A stretch of 64,000 nucleotides of DNA. Source: Lingula anatina (lineage: Eukaryota > Brachiopoda > Lingulata > Lingulida > Lingulidae). Position numbers and translations under genes: made by a program. A model generated the notes under the pieces. The model did no database searches, had not been told where the DNA came from, and was given only the letters and a program-made list of their open reading frames with translations. The stretch is from the NCBI RefSeq assembly GCF_001039355.2, contig NW_019775585.1, positions 233,375 through 297,374 of the forward strand, written 5' to 3'. This document shows, piece by piece, positions 62,349 through 64,000 of the stretch. Position 1 is the first letter of the stretch. Each line of letters opens with the position of its first letter.

Positions 62349-63879
62349 ATGACTTCGGTCATTTTTGTCGTCCTGTTAATGGTTTTACCATTGTCACATG
62401 CCCTCACAACAAGTGCTTTGGACATGTGCCGCCCTAGTACCGGGAGTGGTTCTATGCCAATCAGAGTGACTCCTGAATATGAAGTCCCAGTTTATCTTGC
62501 AGAATATCCCGCCGTTTCCAACCTTAACTGTCTCGCGCACTGTCCATCTTACAAAAATTGCCGGTCCACGTACTTTGATGAACGCGCCAAGAGATGTTAC
62601 ATTCTTGATATTCCGCAGGAGACGACTGGGTATGAGACGAGCAGCATGGTGGAGAGTGGAGGGGTGGTGACCAACCTGCAGGCGCAGGCGGTGAGTGTTG
62701 TTTTGGGTGAAGCAGCTAAAAATAATGCAATCTTCATCGTTTCGTTGCGTTTTTGTATCTTGTATGATCTAGTCCTCTTAATCAGCGGACGGGTCGGTTA
62801 TAAGGCTATAAAAGTTTTATGTCTGTGAAACTGTCAAGGATTTTGACCCTTTTGGACTTATAAGATTTATTTTAATCCATCCCATTTCATTTTATTAAAT
62901 ATTTTAATATCTTAAAAGAACATAATATTGGTTTCAAAAGATACAACGTTTATCATGTGTCTTTGTGTTTTTAAGACATTGACAACAAATCGATTGAGGG
63001 GTCTCGTCTCTTTTCAATTAATTTTTTTCCTGTCAAAGCAAATGTTAATTTAAACATATTTACAACTAATCATAGTGTGTCTAAAATCAGTACACTGGGA
63101 ACGACTGCTCCACACCACACCTGGATACCGAGTGATTTTAGAAATTGAAAAACTGATGAAAGAGTGATTGACACTCAATTGTTGTCCAGATTAATAAGAA
63201 AATTAAATAATTGGATGGTGAAAATTTAAAAAATGAAAGATGCATTTATGTACAGTAGCTGTGTTTTCTGAGATGAACAGACTTACCGAAGCCATACCTC
63301 AGCATTGGTACAAACAAATGATGCATTGAAATTTCTGGACTTTCCAGATATCTATTGTGAAGAGAACTTCAAAATGTATGAACTGTTATGAACTTTCTTA
63401 ATTGCCTTTAAACTGAATTAAAAAACAAATACACTTCAAATTTGTCAAGAACTTAAAATTTTATTTGATACCATTTGCAGCCAACCAAGCATTATGAAAA
63501 TTTACACAAAATTACAACAATTGAGTTTTTTTTTAATTCCTATTACGTCCTTCTTAAAGGAAACACCTAATCATAATAAAGTGTCAATCGCTGCTTAGTG
63601 ATACATTCAAATTACATGGATAAGCCGCATTTCAAATTAATCGCTTTGTACTGGTAGAATTGAACATGAAAATAAACAACCAAGTACACCATAAAAGTTG
63701 ATAATCTTGGAATCGAATTGCCTCTCTGTGCGTGCATCTGAACACAATCCCATGTTTCCTATGTTTGTTACAGGTAAACGCACTCGTGGAGTTAACCTAC
63801 AGCGAGTGTGCCAACTCTCCTTGTTCAGAGGCGGGCCGATGTCGCACCACGTGCGACTCCAGGGAGGTCTACTGTGTAG
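62349..63879 (+). CDS. Tandem paralogue of the PAN/EGF/CTHRC1-type gene (3' partial)
   Basis: Exon 1, 62349-62690, starts at ATG with a signal peptide (MTSVIFVVLLMVLPLSHA) and encodes the same PAN-like module. Exon 2, 63774-63879, encodes the same EGF-like cluster (CANSPCSEAGRC). Both exon lengths and phases match the upstream gene (342 versus 345 nt, and 106 nt in both). The PAN and EGF coding parts are nearly identical in nucleotide sequence to the upstream gene, but the signal-peptide region differs strongly. The gene continues past the window edge; CTHRC1-type domains are expected there but not seen. Confidence 0.85.
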
Positions 63880-64000
63880 GTAGGTGAATCCACTAAATTT
63901 TGTCCCCATTCTAAACAATACGCCCAAATTTGCAAGGTATTATGGGACGCAGTAACAAATTCAAAAAATGTGAAAAATGTTTGTATATCCAAGAGCGTTT

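Overview
This is a eukaryotic, almost certainly animal, window. Genes are split by short GT-AG introns in AT-rich sequence with long 3' UTRs, microsatellites and several small inverted-repeat elements. The gene families (a somatomedin-B 7TM receptor, secreted phospholipase A2, an SLC3/rBAT-like type II membrane protein, a Quiver/Ly6 protein, an ADP/ATP carrier, and secreted PAN/EGF/CTHRC1-type proteins) together with very high allelic divergence fit a marine deuterostome. A cephalochordate (Branchiostoma-like) is the best guess, but this is inference.

The main structural fact is that five single N bases (28, 5380, 17956, 30600, 41385) mark contig joins. At every one, sequence from one side reappears on the other side in the same orientation, so most apparent tandem duplications here are best read as unmerged haplotypes. 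Block A is 114-5379 and 5386-10684. Block B is 24846-30599 and 30608-36368. Block C is about 39427-41384 and 41402-43749. A short block flanks the hairpin element near 17.2/18.1 kb. Gene models on one haplotype are therefore complete and on the other partial.

Layout, left to right. 29-1332 and 5565-6671 hold the C-terminal exons (+) of an unidentified proline/serine-rich protein, once per haplotype. Convergent to it, 8629-12670 (-) is a complete 3-exon, 867-aa SMB/7TM receptor; its last exon is repeated on the other haplotype at 3312-4817. 14183-15791 (-) is a 4-exon, 167-aa secreted phospholipase A2. 15792-18985 is intergenic and carries a large foldback element. 18986-27515 (+) is a 13-exon, 1253-aa SLC3/GH13 protein, with exons 10-13 repeated at 30900-33224. 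36351-38941 (-) is a 4-exon, 289-aa Quiver/Ly6-like protein. Head-to-head with it is an ADP/ATP carrier (+), complete on the downstream contig (to 45301) and partial at 40799-41260. 45302-50759 is intergenic with MITE-like elements. 50760-59237 (+) is an 11-exon, 593-aa secreted protein with a PAN-like domain, an EGF-like motif and three CTHRC1-type domains. A tandem paralogue begins at 62349 and runs off the right edge.

The genes do not form an operon or one pathway. All exon phases were checked by hand, and every complete model closes in frame. The most unusual items are the SLC3-like protein (intact glycosidase motifs, no linker cysteine next to the membrane, and about 476 residues of cytosolic extension) and the triple-CTHRC1 protein with its duplicated three-exon module.
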